Shown: positions 48,683 to 58,868, numbered from the stretch's first letter. The stretch is 64,000 nucleotides of DNA from Thraustochytrium sp. TN22 (GCA_013306675.1 JABLUY010000102.1:3026-67025), one strand, 5' to 3'. Numbers and translations are program-made. Notes: a model not told the origin generated them from the letters alone.

Positions 48683-50095
48683 CTAAGAGTTCTGTTCGTC
48701 GCTATTCGTGCATGGATCTACAAGTTCACGGGCCGTGGCACTGGCAGCGGTTGCAGGAGGCTCATCCGTAGGCCACAGGCGGTCGACAGCGACGACCACC
48801 GCGGGGTCCTCCGGCTCCTCGACGTGCTGCTGCAGACCGACGAAGAGAGGCAGCGCGCCCGGAGCGCTGGGGCGCAAGTCGAGGGACTCGCGGGACTCAT
48901 GCTCGCGCGGGCCCGGGCCCTGTAGGGTCTCGACGGCGAAGTCGGGTTCATCCGGCGCAATGGCGTCGGCGTAGAGCTCAAGCGCCAGCGCCGCGTGCGA
49001 GGGGTCCACAAAGGAGGCCGGCGCCACGTCTCGCGACAGGAAAGAGTTTTCTGCATCTTCCCGCGCAGCAGCGGCAGCAGCAGCCGCGAGGTAGGCTTGG
49101 GCCTCGGCGTCAGCCTGCACGCGAGCGACCTCGACGCGGCGGAGCTCCTGGTCGACGTAGAGCGAGTGCAGGCGCCAGGCGGCTCGAGCGTCCGTGGTGG
49201 CGCGAAAGGCTCTCGCCTTTTCGCGCGCCACGGCGTCGCGGTCCTCCCAGAGGCGGTGGCGCGGCGGCGGGAAGCGGATGACAAAGCCCGGGTCCTCGGG
49301 CGGCGGGTCCGGCGCGAAGATGCGCTGCAGCTTCTCGGCGGCCGCGCGCGCTGCCGGGTTGGTGGAAATCTCGAAGCGCTTGCCGCGCTGCCGGCTCGGG
49401 AAGACGCAGCCATAGCGCGCAGCCTTGCGCGCCAGGACGCGGCGCGCAATGCTCAGCTCCAAGAAGAGCTTTGCGGCCATCGTATCGAGCGCCACGAGCT
49501 TGCCCTGCGTGGCGCGGCCCGGCGCGCGCCCGCCCTCTTCTGCGTCGCTGTCGTCGCTGGCCTCCCGAAGCGCGCGCTGGACGGCCTCATCGGCGTCGCG
49601 GCGCTGCACATCGTCTAGCTCAGCCAGATCGCGCTTGAACTGCAGCAGCTCCTGCCGCACGTACTTGAAGCCCTTGAGGAAGACCTCCACCTCGGTGCGC
49701 AAGCCGTCCGACATGGCGCCCAGCTCCTCGTCGAGCAGCTTGGCCTTGACCAGGTCGAACTCGGCTAGCGCGCGCTGCAAGTCACGCGCGCGCACAGCCT
49801 CCTTGAACTTGACGCATCGCTGCCACGCCCTGCGCACGTTCAGGTTGCTCAGGCCCACGCCGTCCGCGCTGAAGGCGTACAACTCGGCCAGCCGGTCCAG
49901 GTACGCCACCAGCTTGTCACACGCACCGTCCATGTACTCCCACGTGCCCACCACATCCAGGCCTTCCTCGGCCTCCTTGTCGGAGTCCTCCTCATCGCTC
50001 ACCGCCACCTCATCGCTCACGGCCACGTCCCTGGGCTGGTCCTCGGCCTGGTTCTGGGCCGCCACGACGCTGCCCTCCTGTTCAATCATGGCCAT
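48683..50095 (-). CDS. unrecognised charged helical protein
   Basis: 470 residues from the ATG at 50095 (MAMIEQEG); the frame is open to 50269 but the extension is Arg-rich. The N-terminus is acidic with a repeated hexapeptide (VAVSDE twice, then EDSDKEAEEG). The middle (residues ~45-250) is strongly helical and probably coiled coil: ACDKLVAYLDRLAELYAF, NLNVRRAWQRCVKFKEAVRARDLQRALAEFDLVKAKLLDEEL, YVRQELLQFKRDLAELDDVQRRDADEAVQRAL. A segment GCVFPSRQRGKRFEIS and an Ala/Arg-rich helix with poly-Ala follow; the end is Pro/Glu-rich and disordered. No membrane segment, zinc motif or enzyme motif is seen. I do not recognise a family. The gene is convincing from its length, consistent codon bias and acidic/basic patterning. 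Confidence 0.65.
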   Translation of the reverse strand: MAMIEQEGSVVAAQNQAEDQPRDVAVSDEVAVSDEEDSDKEAEEGLDVVGTWEYMDGACDKLVAYLDRLAELYAFSADGVGLSNLNVRRAWQRCVKFKEAVRARDLQRALAEFDLVKAKLLDEELGAMSDGLRTEVEVFLKGFKYVRQELLQFKRDLAELDDVQRRDADEAVQRALREASDDSDAEEGGRAPGRATQGKLVALDTMAAKLFLELSIARRVLARKAARYGCVFPSRQRGKRFEISTNPAARAAAEKLQRIFAPDPPPEDPGFVIRFPPPRHRLWEDRDAVAREKARAFRATTDARAAWRLHSLYVDQELRRVEVARVQADAEAQAYLAAAAAAAAREDAENSFLSRDVAPASFVDPSHAALALELYADAIAPDEPDFAVETLQGPGPREHESRESLDLRPSAPGALPLFVGLQQHVEEPEDPAVVVAVDRLWPTDEPPATAASATARELVDPCTNSDEQNS

Positions 50096-51068
50096 GCCAG
50101 CGTTGCTCGCGCATAGGCTTGGCGTGGCGTGGCGTGGCGAGTTCCGCACTCGCAGCCTCACCTCCCGCCACCGGTGCGTGCGCGCGTTGCGCGTGCGCAA
50201 GCGCGAGCGATGATTGACTCTGAGTTGATAGTTCATGCCCAGCGCCCAGCGCCGCGAACGGCCATACATGGGGGAACGGCGGGAGCCATGGGCGTCAGTC
50301 CATCATGTCCATGGGGTTCATGGACGCCTTCCTTCGGCGCGTGACGCTTAACAAGTCGGCCGGCATGATTGCGAACCTGGAGGTGGAGAGCGGTGGCGCT
50401 TGCATGCCGGCCATGTCCAGCAACATCGAGCAGCTTGCCGACAAGTACAGGCACAAGAATGGATGCCTCTACGCCATGAGATCACATTTGGTTGCCGAGC
50501 AAATTTACGCCACGCCACGCTGCACAAAGCCATTGCTGTGAGGCGCACGTAGAAGTGCACGGGCGGCGCTGGGCCATGCAGGTGCAGAAAAGGTCCAGTC
50601 AGCAGCGTCACCTGCACAGAGGCGTCCCTCAAGGGCTGCGTACGCACGTTGACGGTCAGGTCAACATGCTTGGTCGGGTCTTTGATCGGGCTCGAGGTGA
50701 GCTCCGGCTCGATCGGGTCGAGGGCGGCACCACCGTCGGTATGGCGTGGGCGCAGCGGTGGGCTATCGTTCGGGCCCGAGAGCAGCGAGTTGGCGCGCTT
50801 CGACGCTGCACTCCAGCTTGAAGTCCGCGCAGTGTGCACTGCAACTTGTCATGGTTGATGATGAAAGCGCGCTACAGTTCGCTTTCTCGAGGAAGCAAGG
50901 CGCGAGAGACTGGGCGGGGGCGACGCGTGCGACAAGGCGAGGGCGGCGCTGGCGGGGCGCACCCGCGCTAGGCAGGGTACTGCTCACCAGACCTGCCGCC
51001 GCCGGCAACTGCGGTGGTATCAGCGACTCGGAGCTCAGGCCTTCTCAGAGGCATCCGCGACATCGACC
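50096..51068. other. divergent intergenic region
   Basis: Short open frames on both strands (up to 163 codons) show no domains. The GC content is visibly lower than in the flanking genes. It holds the promoters of the flanking genes at 50095 and 51069. Confidence 0.5.
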
Positions 51069-51905
51069 ATGGGCTGCTGCACTTCGATGGTGACCGACCA
51101 GAGGGAGCTCGCCGCCGCCGGCGTGCACGATGGTCCAAGGCTAGCTGGGACTGCAGCCGCGGGCGGTCGCACTTGTATCGCGGAGGACAGGCAGGCGTCT
51201 ACAATCTCCAGGATCGGCGGCTACCGCACTTCGAGTGTGGCCGACCCGGGGGGGCGCGGCGAGGCAAGTGCCACAGGCTCGCAACGCGTGCCTACGCTCC
51301 GAGAGCTCATGAACGATCGCGAGCTGCGCAAGTACGTGCAGCCCTGGCTGTCGAAACATCTGGGGCGGACCCCAAGTGAGGTTCATGCAAGGTACAGTCA
51401 TCGCCTGAGCTATGCCCGGCGCAAGAGCATCATGAATGGAACGCGCAACGACGCGGAAGAGGCGCTTCAGGAAGGCGCAATTAAGTGGCTTGCTAGACGC
51501 GGCTGGCTGTGTGCTCTCTGGGAATACAAATTTACTCCACGCTCAAATCGCGGCGCGACGAAAGGCAAGGGGGACCTCTGCTTTCTTCAGCAAGATGCCC
51601 GGAGCCAGACGTGGACCGCTCTGGTGGTCGAAACGAAAGCCTTGGGCAAGCGTGCGCAGGAGGGGTCCCGAACTGTTGCAGAGCAACGAGATCGCTATGT
51701 TGACCTGGCACGTCAGCTCTTCGACCGAGATGCGGTTCCGCTTATTCTCGGCATTGCAGTTGTCGCTCATCGTCGCGACGACATGAAGACACCTCGCGTT
51801 CAAGAACACGTCGTGCGGTGCTCCGTGCACGGTTCGCACACAGGGCTCAGAGCCTTCTCCGAAGCGCATCCGGCCTGGAAGCTTCCGGGAAACCTCTTCC
51901 AGTAG
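51069..51905 (+). CDS. PD-(D/E)XK-fold nuclease-like protein
   Basis: A 278-residue protein. Residues ~125-235 carry the PD-(D/E)XK pattern: a helix with Glu (NDAEEALQEGAIKWLARRGWL), KGKGDLCFLQ with Asp169, a second strand LVVETKAL with Glu188 and Lys190 (the E-x-K of the motif), and a downstream VAEQRDRYVDLAR with Gln206, as in many restriction-type and repair nucleases. A basic segment (RYSHRLSYARRKS) precedes it. The start MGCCTSM fits an N-myristoylation consensus (Gly2, Ser6) with two Cys for acylation, but the first ~70 residues are low-complexity and the true start could be later. Codon use is less GC-biased than in the neighbours. Role unknown: DNA repair, a domesticated mobile-element nuclease, or a non-catalytic member are all possible. 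Confidence 0.65.
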   Translation: MGCCTSMVTDQRELAAAGVHDGPRLAGTAAAGGRTCIAEDRQASTISRIGGYRTSSVADPGGRGEASATGSQRVPTLRELMNDRELRKYVQPWLSKHLGRTPSEVHARYSHRLSYARRKSIMNGTRNDAEEALQEGAIKWLARRGWLCALWEYKFTPRSNRGATKGKGDLCFLQQDARSQTWTALVVETKALGKRAQEGSRTVAEQRDRYVDLARQLFDRDAVPLILGIAVVAHRRDDMKTPRVQEHVVRCSVHGSHTGLRAFSEAHPAWKLPGNLFQ

Positions 51906-52363
51906 TCCAGAGCTTCCATTAACCACAGCATGGTGCGCATCCACCCCATCGTCTCGGGCACCGTCGTGAACTTTCCGGACGCGACTTCATCAAATTCCTG
52001 GTGCTTACAGAAGTTGGTCGCAGGCTGCAACTTGGCCGCCGGCTGCAACAAGACGCTAGCTTCCGACTGCAAGTTTGCAAGGAAATCGCAAGCGTATCTG
52101 CCACCAACAGGGCATCAATGCTGAGGTGGAACTCCCCGTTGACCAGGTTTTGAAGAGTATGCATCTGAGCGACCGTGCAGCAAAGGCGGAAACGAAAGGT
52201 GGCACGTTTGCAGCAAAACGTAAAGTGAATCCTTTCCGGCTCCCTTCCAAAGCGACGTTGCAGACGTCACGTCCACACGTGAATGAGACGAGACAGGCAG
52301 GCAGGCAGGCAAGCAGACATAGTTACAGGCAAAGACATGCGAGCAAGCACGTCAGGTACACAA
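51906..52363. other. tail-to-tail spacer
   Basis: No gene. A (CAGG)n run lies at about 52293-52310, and a short imperfect repeat of gctgcaac/gactgcaa at 52023-52080. Confidence 0.6.
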
Positions 52364-53479
52364 TCAGGGCACAGCGTAGTACTCGAGGACGGAAATGCGG
52401 TTCTTGTCGTGCTCGTGGCTGTTGGCGCGGTTATAGCCGCCAAGCAGCGTGCGGCGGCCGCTGTGGAAGGCGAGGCCATCGGCCTCGGTGCCGCCGAGGA
52501 GCGGCTGGTGGCGCAGCACAGTGCCGGTTTGCAAGCTGGCCGTGCTGAGCGTGGTTTCGTCGTCGTCGGCGAAAAAGTAGATGAGGTCTAGCATCGGGTC
52601 GACCGCGGCACTCTGCACTTGGACGAGGCCCCTGGCGGCGTGCAAGTCGGGCGCGTTGAAGAGCAGCTGCAAGGTGCCACCCTGCTTGTCAAGCGAGAGC
52701 AGGTCGACCCAGTGCACGCTGGTGACGTTCCAAAAGGTGCCAAAGTACAGACGGCGCCGAAGGGAGTCGTATGTGAGCCAGTCCCAGCCGTAGCCCTTGT
52801 GGCGCGCCGCGGTGCGCGCAGACCGCGGCTCCAGCGAGTCAGCGTCCACGGCAAAGATGGCCCCCACGGCGCCGTCCGTCTCCGTGCGGCAGGCGAGCCA
52901 AAGCTCGGCGCCATGTTCCTCCGAGTAGGCCCACTCGCCGCCACCGATGTGGGCCACAGCGACGCCGTCGACCTTGCCAAATTCGGAGCCCAGGTCGTAC
53001 TGGCGCTTCTTGAGGACGCCCAGGACGGACCCCGTGTCCGCGTCCACCTCGTACACCACGGCGCCCTGAGTGAAGAGGGCGTACAGCCGGGTGAAGCTGT
53101 CGTCCAGCGAGAGACCCTCCAGGCCACCCAGGTCGGCCTCGTGCTCGTAGAGGGCCAGGGCCGCGTTCTGCGGCGTCTGCAGCAGATCCCGGCCGGGCGC
53201 CCAACGCGGCCGTAGTGTGGCGTCAAGCGTGCCCCAGCACACGTTGTCATCGGCCATGACGGAGACGCCGAACTTGATGAGCACCCATAGCACGAAGCTG
53301 AGGCCGGCAATTCCGAACGGGATCACGAGGATAGCCTGCTTCCCGTGGCACTGCCAGCGGCTGCCCCACGAGAAGCACCACCATCGGCTCGCGCGCACCT
53401 CGCCAAAGTTCTGCAGCGACGCGCGGCGGCCGCCAGCTGTTTCCACCTGCATCGCCTGGAAGTCCTCTGCCTCCAGCAT
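52364..53479 (-). CDS. type-II membrane protein with propeller-like ectodomain, copy 1
   Basis: 371 residues from the ATG at 53479 (MLEAEDFQ); the frame is open to 53965, but the upstream ~160 residues are Ala/Gly/Arg-rich. A short cytosolic part (with CFSWGSRWQCHGKQ) leads to one transmembrane helix, AILVIPFGIAGLSFVLWVLIKFGVSV. The ectodomain is built of repeated beta-strand blades like YWTD/NHL propellers: LGGLEGLSLDDSFTRLYALF, GAVVYEVDADTGSVLGVL, GAIFAVDADSLEP, YDSLRRRLYFGTFWNVTSVHWVDLLSL, VQSAAVDPMLDLIYFFADDD, DGLAFHSGRRTLLGGYNRA, ending ISVLEYYAVP. It is the clear paralogue of the next gene (54407). No named family is recognised; a sensor or adhesion receptor at the cell surface is inference from topology. 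Confidence 0.8.
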   Translation of the reverse strand: MLEAEDFQAMQVETAGGRRASLQNFGEVRASRWWCFSWGSRWQCHGKQAILVIPFGIAGLSFVLWVLIKFGVSVMADDNVCWGTLDATLRPRWAPGRDLLQTPQNAALALYEHEADLGGLEGLSLDDSFTRLYALFTQGAVVYEVDADTGSVLGVLKKRQYDLGSEFGKVDGVAVAHIGGGEWAYSEEHGAELWLACRTETDGAVGAIFAVDADSLEPRSARTAARHKGYGWDWLTYDSLRRRLYFGTFWNVTSVHWVDLLSLDKQGGTLQLLFNAPDLHAARGLVQVQSAAVDPMLDLIYFFADDDETTLSTASLQTGTVLRHQPLLGGTEADGLAFHSGRRTLLGGYNRANSHEHDKNRISVLEYYAVP

Positions 53480-54406
53480 CGGCGCGCTCGCAGATCGCGA
53501 GATCTTGCCTGCCGGCGCCTGCCGCGAGCGCGCCTCGCGCCGAGCCTCGTTGCGTGCGCGAGCCTTGAGCGAGCGTCGACCGTGAGCGTCGCCGGCGCCG
53601 GCCGCCCTCGATGCCGGCCGGCCGCTCGCTCGCCGCCGCCGGGCCAGCCGGCCGCCAGAGCCGCCAGCCGGGGCTCGGGCGCTCGCTCGGGGAGGGGCGC
53701 CCGCCCGCCCTCCGCCGCCGCCCTCCGCTGCCGCCGCCGCCGCCGGCCCGCCGCCGCGCCGCGCGCCGCGCCAGGTCTGCCTGCCTGCTCGCCTCGTGCA
53801 GCCGCGGTTCTCCTTCTTGCTCCTGTAGTACGAGCGCGACGCCGCCGGCGACTCGGAGGAGGCGGGCTCGGCCAGCCTCTTGGCCTCGGCCTTGGCCTTG
53901 GCCTCGGCCCCGGCCTTGGCCTTGGCCTCGACCTGTTGAAATCCTCGACCTGCTACGCTCGACAAAGGACCTCGATGAGGAGTTGGAGGAGACCTCGAAC
54001 CGTTGACCTCCCGAGCTCATCCTTGACCCGACGACCTGCCTCTTGGCGTCGGCGCCCCGCTGGCAACCGGCCATGCAGCCTTTTGCCATCGTGACACAGG
54101 CTCCTCTTTTTGTTGCAGCACATGGGCACCTTTGTGCTCCGAGACCTCTGTCTCACGCCTGTGTGCCTTGGACGCGCTTTCGCAATGGAGATCAAGTCGT
54201 CATGTCATCATTGATCAGTCAATCTAGTCTTTACATGCACTGCACGAGAGGCAGCGCCATCAGTGAGTCGCGGCATACCATGCTGTGCCCGCATATCCGC
54301 GGTGGCCTCCTTGGCATCTGCACGTCAGCTGCGGCCTTTGCACTTGTGCACCCCTGCTGCGGTCATCGCAACTTCTGCGTGTCTGCATGGCCTCGGATCG
54401 TTCAAG
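53480..54406. other. spacer between the paralogues
   Basis: GC-rich near 53480-53930 with GGCCTTGGCCTTGGC repeats at about 53880-53930 (the source of a Lys/Ala read-through peptide), then lower-GC sequence to 54406. No separate gene is seen. Confidence 0.5.
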
Positions 54407-55603
54407 TCACGGGACACGAGCGTACTCGAGGATGGAGATGAAGCGATTGGAGCGTGTGCCGGCTGGGTCTTGGTGCAGACGGTCCCGGTTGTAGCCTGCA
54501 ATAAGAGTTCGTCGCTCGCGGTGGAAGGCGATGCCGTCGGACTCGTAGCCGCCATGCAGTGGCTCGTGGCGCAGCGCCGTGCCGGTGGCGAGATCGATGG
54601 TGGACAGCGTATTGAGCTGGTCGTCCGTGTAGAGCAAGAGCTGGTTAAGCTCCGGGTCGATGGTGGCGCTCTGCACGTACTGAATGCCGTTTGCCTTGCG
54701 GGAGTCGGTCGCGTTGAACTTGATGGGGATCTGGCCGGACAGGCGCTCGGGCGAGGCCACGGCGAACCAGTAAATGGTGGAGACGTTGAAGAAGGTACCG
54801 TAGTAGAGGTGCTCGGTCTCCGGGTGGAAAGCGACCCAGTCCCAGCCATCGCCAGCCTGCACGGCAACGCGACGGTCGGGCTTGGGCAGCAGTGTGTCGA
54901 CGTCGACCGCGAAGAGGCCGCCCTCGGCGCCCACCTCCTCGGCGTGCGTGGCGCACCAAATCTCCTCGCCGTACTCCTCGGTGAAGGCCCAGTCGACGCC
55001 GCCAATGTGGGCCACGGGCAAGGACACGAGCTTGCCGAAATCATGCGAGAGGTTGTAGGCCAGCTGGCGCTCCACGCTGACGATCTGCGCAAGCTCTGGG
55101 TCCAAGCCAAAGACGCGCGCGCCGGACGTGTGAAAGGTGTACATGCGCGTGTTGTCCGCGTTGAGCGTGATGCCCTGGATGCCAGAGAAAGCCGCGGGCA
55201 CCTCCCAGAGCTCCAGCGAGCGGTTCTCGCCCCGGAGCAGGTCGCGCGCCGGCGCCCAGTGCGGCCTGAACTCGCTCGGTAGCGCGCCCCAGCACAGCCG
55301 CTCGTCCATGCGCACCACCGAGATGCCGAACTCGATGAGCACCCACAGCAGGAAGCTCAGCCCGGCCAGCCCGAACGGCAGCATCAGCAGCATCTGCTTC
55401 CCGTGGCACCTTGGCAGGTTATCGTACACGCACATGCAGCACCAGCACAGGCTCGACCGCTCGCGGAAGTACGGCTCCTCCTGCGTCTCCTGCGTCTCCT
55501 CGATCGCCGGCTCGCTCTCCATCTCCTCGCCGCCGCCGTCATCCTCGGACCGCGACCGCTCGTCCCTCTCTGCGCCCGCGTCTGCCTCGGGGAACCTGAT
55601 CAT
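54407..55603 (-). CDS. type-II membrane protein with propeller-like ectodomain, copy 2
   Basis: 398 residues from the ATG at 55603 (MIRFPEADAGAERDERSRS). The cytosolic part is acidic and then Cys-rich next to the membrane (SSLCWCCMCVYDNLPRCHGKQ), a likely palmitoylation cluster. The transmembrane helix is MLLMLPFGLAGLSFLLWVLIEFGISVV. The ectodomain shares with copy 1 the strings RPHWAPARDLL, PVAHIGGVDWAFTEEYGEEIW, GLFAVDVDTL, GDGWDWVAFHPETEHLYYGTFFNVSTIYWF, VQSATIDPELNQLLLYTDD, GTALRHEPLHGGYESDGIAFHRERRTLIAGYNRD and ISILEYARVP. Several N-x-S/T sites (NRS, NLS, NVS, NAT) fit a glycosylated exterior. The two genes are on the same strand, about 0.9 kb apart, so the pair arose by tandem duplication. 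Function unknown. Confidence 0.82.
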   Translation of the reverse strand: MIRFPEADAGAERDERSRSEDDGGGEEMESEPAIEETQETQEEPYFRERSSLCWCCMCVYDNLPRCHGKQMLLMLPFGLAGLSFLLWVLIEFGISVVRMDERLCWGALPSEFRPHWAPARDLLRGENRSLELWEVPAAFSGIQGITLNADNTRMYTFHTSGARVFGLDPELAQIVSVERQLAYNLSHDFGKLVSLPVAHIGGVDWAFTEEYGEEIWCATHAEEVGAEGGLFAVDVDTLLPKPDRRVAVQAGDGWDWVAFHPETEHLYYGTFFNVSTIYWFAVASPERLSGQIPIKFNATDSRKANGIQYVQSATIDPELNQLLLYTDDQLNTLSTIDLATGTALRHEPLHGGYESDGIAFHRERRTLIAGYNRDRLHQDPAGTRSNRFISILEYARVP

Positions 55604-55937
55604 CCCGCGCGCGCCTCGGCAGCCGTCGACGCCGCGGCCTCCCGCCGCCCGCCTGCCCGCGCCCGCGCTGCGCAGCGGCTGCGCGAGGTGGAGCAGGAGG
55701 CCCAGGTCGCCGTCCTCGTCGCCGATGGCGCTCGCCGCCGCGCCGTGCCGCGCCGCGCCGCGCCGCGCCGCGCCGCGCCGCGCCGGGCCGGTCAGGCGCA
55801 GCAGGCCGCGCCGCTGCGCCGCTGCCGCCCGCCGCCGCCCCGCTGCCGCCGCCGCTCTCGCCGCGCCGGCGTCGGGGGCTTGAGCGTTTGGGGAGCGCGA
55901 CAACGCCAAGGTCGCCGCGTACGAGCTCGAGCAAGGC

Positions 55938-55971
<34 letters not shown>

Positions 55972-57431
55972 AACGCGTGGTGGGCGGCGGCCTCTTCGCT
56001 GTCACAACATGGTGGCACAGGCCGACTTTGCCTGCGGTGGACGCGCCGTGCGGAGGTTCTGCAGCGCGAAAACGCGACGCGCGACCTGACGAGACGAGAC
56101 AAGATCGACGTTGTCGCAGTCTCACAGCCAGACGCAGTCAGACTGTAGTAAAAGGGTCGTCATGCCGAGGTTGAGCGGGTGAGGCTTGTTAGCAAAATGA
56201 TCGCGAGGCTGTCAGAAGCCGCGCTTATGCTGCGCTTATGCCGCGCTCGTGCTGCACTCATGCCGCACTCTAGCTAGCTAGCTCTAAGCTTAGCGCTTGT
56301 ATGAGAGATTCAGAGGCTTCGGCCTTCAGCGCGTGCTGCCCATTCCCATGATCAGCGAGGATACCCCCTGGTACGTCCTTCACTGCAGGCGTATCACCCG
56401 TCGACTGACTTGAGCGCCACAGCCTCCAAGCGCCCCAAGAAGCGGAGGTCCAACCGCAACCAGTCTGTAGTCTGTAGGTAGTTCGCCACGCATTCTTGTT
56501 TCGGTTCCCCCGCTTCACGCGCAGCTTGGTCTCCCCTTGCGGTGCTCTCCTGGAGTAACCCCGCGGCCATGGCATACCCTCGACAGCCGGCCCATGCTCT
56601 CGCCAGGCGGAGCAGCCAGTCTACGGCCGCCCAGGAGGTGGTCCGCGTCCTGAGCCGCGTCCTGAGCCGCCTCGCGGCGCCGCCCGAGCCGCGCGCCGCC
56701 GTGCTACGCGCCGCGCCGCGACTCGAACTGGGACCGGAGGGCCCCGTTCACACGGCCTGGCCACGCGCGCGGGCACTCCGCCGGGCACTCGGCCTCCCGC
56801 TGCTCGGAGCGCGTGGCGGCTGCGCGCGAGAATGCGCGCCTCTCCATCCACCGCAACTTGCAAGGCCCCGGCCGCAGCGCCGCCACGGCTCGCGGCCTCG
56901 CGCGGGCGCCGGCGCGAAGACGCCGGTCGCAAGGACGGATGGTCGGCCTCGCGGCCGGATGCCGCCGCCGATATCCTGATGGTCATGTACGTCAAGCCAA
57001 GTCGTGCATGCCGTGCCACCCGAGCTCGGCCTCAGCGTCAGGCCGTGGGCTTCAGGCGCGTCGGCGAGAGCGGCGAGAGCGGCGCCCCGCGCGGCCCCGA
57101 GCCCGGCGGCCGCCCGCACTGCGGCTGCTGCGCGGGCCGCGGCCGGCGCGGCCAGTAGGTATGCTAGCCCGGCGCCCTGATGACTAACTTAAAACTGACT
57201 GATGAGCTGATGAGAGAAGAGAAGGGAAAGCGAATGAATGTCGGGCAGACGCAGCCTGGGCCGCTTTCCCGACGCGGCAAAGCCGGATCGCGCGCGGGCA
57301 GACGGGCGCGGCGAGGGGGCGGCAAGACGTCGTTCGCGATCGCGCTGACCAAGGCGGTGTTCCGCGCGCGAGCTCTGGGGAGGGAGGCCGGCAGGCGCGC
57401 CAGCAGCAGCACCAGCAGCAGCAGCGGCAGC
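55604..57431. other. 1.8-kb intergenic region
   Basis: It contains GCCGC repeats at 55737-55795, a (CCAG)n run at 55937-55971, a (CTAG)n run at 56272-56284 and GC-rich sequence up to the glycosyltransferase start. Open frames here are Arg/Ala/Pro-rich or overlap each other. No gene or RNA is supported. Confidence 0.55.
55937..55971. repeat. (CCAG)n microsatellite
   Basis: About nine tetranucleotide copies; the same unit recurs at 35072-35090. Confidence 0.9.
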
Positions 57432-58868
57432 ATGGGCCCGCAGGGGAGCAAAGCGTCCGCGGAGGGCGCCGAGGGCGCGCGGTTCTTCGCGGCGCCCGAG
57501 GGCAAGCCGTTCCTCGTGTACCAGTGCGGCACGAACAACTGGCAGCGCGAGGGCGAGTTCAGCCCCGGCAGCGGCATCCTGCACGAGGCACACCACAACG
57601 CGTGCCAGGAGATGGAGGGCGTCAAGTGCTACAGCATCTACCCGAGCCAGCACCAGAGCCCACACGAGGACCCGTACGTGGAGGTCTTCAAGCTGGAGCA
57701 CCCGATCCCGATCTGCGAGTCCGTCTCGCCCGTGTCCTCGTACCGCTGGCACAGCATGAGCGACGAGGACTTCGAGGCGTACCTGCAGCGCCTCGAGGAC
57801 ACCGTGTACGCGCAGATGGAGGCGGCCGAGGAGCGCGAGGGCACCAACTTCAGCCTGTGCATCGCGCACCACACCTTCACCAACCCGCTCGTCATGCGTC
57901 GTGTGCTGCAGCGCCGCAAGGAGGCCGGCAAGCCGCCCGCCGCGCTCGCCTGCTTCGTGCACGGCACGGCGCTCAAGATGTACGTGCACGAGCGCGACCA
58001 GAAGAAGCCCGACGAGTTCCCGCTCCGCTTCCTGCCCATGATGCAAGAAGCCGGTGTCTTTGAGCCCGAGGACGACTGCGGCGTGCAGCTCTGCTTCGCC
58101 ATCAGCAACCAGCAGATCGAGGCCTTCCGCGAGATCTTCGGCAGCTTTCCCGCGGACCGCGTCGTCATCTCGCCCAACGGCATCAACCAGCTCGTCTTCC
58201 ACGAGCAGGCCGACTGCACCATCTCCAACACGCTCTCCCAGTACCCGTCCTGGTTCTACGAGGGCAGCGACCGCGAGTCCGCCGCCATCCCGGCCGACGA
58301 CTACGACCACGTCGTCGTCATGGTCAGCAAGTTCGCCGACTGGAAGCGCGTCCCGGCGCTGCTCTACGCCGCCAAGGACTACGAGTCCTACTTCAAGGGC
58401 AAGGTGGCTACCGTCATTGTAGGCACCGGCCCGCACGAGGCCCAGGTCGAGCTGCAGGACCTCGCCTTCAAGGAGCTCGAGCTTCAGCACACCTACTTCC
58501 TCGGCCCGCAGCCGCAGCCCGAGCTCGCCAAGCTCTACACCATCGCCTCCGTCGGTGTCTTTCCCTCCTACAAGGAGCCCTTTGGCATGGTGCTCATCGA
58601 GTGCATGGCCTGCGGCACGCCCGTCATTGGCGCCAACTCGGGCGGCCCGCGCGACTTCGTCGACGAGACCGTCGGCACCCTTGTCGAGGAGACCGACGAC
58701 CTCCAGGAGCTCGGCGGCCGCGTCTGCGATGCCGTCAAGGCTGCCGTGGACGAGGACTGGAAGTCCCAGCGCAAGGCCGCTTGCACCAAGCTCGTCGACG
58801 AGCGCTTCTCCGTCGCCAAGCAGGTCACCGAGCTCCTTCACGGCACGCGCGACCGCCTGCACATTTAG
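57432..58868 (+). CDS. GT4-family glycosyltransferase
   Basis: A 478-residue GT-B-fold enzyme. The N-terminal half has the acceptor-side residues IAHHTFTNPLVMRRVL and FVHGTALKMYVHE; the hinge holds VVISPNGINQLVF. The donor-binding half has VVVMVSKFADWKRVPALLYAAKDYE, TVIVGTGP, TYFLGPQPQPELAKLYTIASVGVFPSYKEPFGMVLIECMACGTPVIGANSGGPRDFV. The last string contains the GT4 E-x7-E (Glu of KEPF and Glu of LIE), which binds the sugar nucleotide, and the ACGTPV turn. Retaining GT4 enzymes use UDP- or GDP-sugars, for example in sucrose, trehalose or glycolipid synthesis; I cannot assign donor or acceptor. There is no membrane segment, so it is probably cytosolic. The frame is open to 57180, but I start at 57432 because upstream residues are not protein-like (Arg/Ser repeats). 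Confidence 0.88.
   Translation: MGPQGSKASAEGAEGARFFAAPEGKPFLVYQCGTNNWQREGEFSPGSGILHEAHHNACQEMEGVKCYSIYPSQHQSPHEDPYVEVFKLEHPIPICESVSPVSSYRWHSMSDEDFEAYLQRLEDTVYAQMEAAEEREGTNFSLCIAHHTFTNPLVMRRVLQRRKEAGKPPAALACFVHGTALKMYVHERDQKKPDEFPLRFLPMMQEAGVFEPEDDCGVQLCFAISNQQIEAFREIFGSFPADRVVISPNGINQLVFHEQADCTISNTLSQYPSWFYEGSDRESAAIPADDYDHVVVMVSKFADWKRVPALLYAAKDYESYFKGKVATVIVGTGPHEAQVELQDLAFKELELQHTYFLGPQPQPELAKLYTIASVGVFPSYKEPFGMVLIECMACGTPVIGANSGGPRDFVDETVGTLVEETDDLQELGGRVCDAVKAAVDEDWKSQRKAACTKLVDERFSVAKQVTELLHGTRDRLHI

Noticed and set aside
57189-58862. 557-residue open frame on the minus strand opposite the glycosyltransferase
   Set aside because: It is antisense shadow of a third-position-GC gene; the plus strand shows the GT4 motifs and the minus one no known domain.
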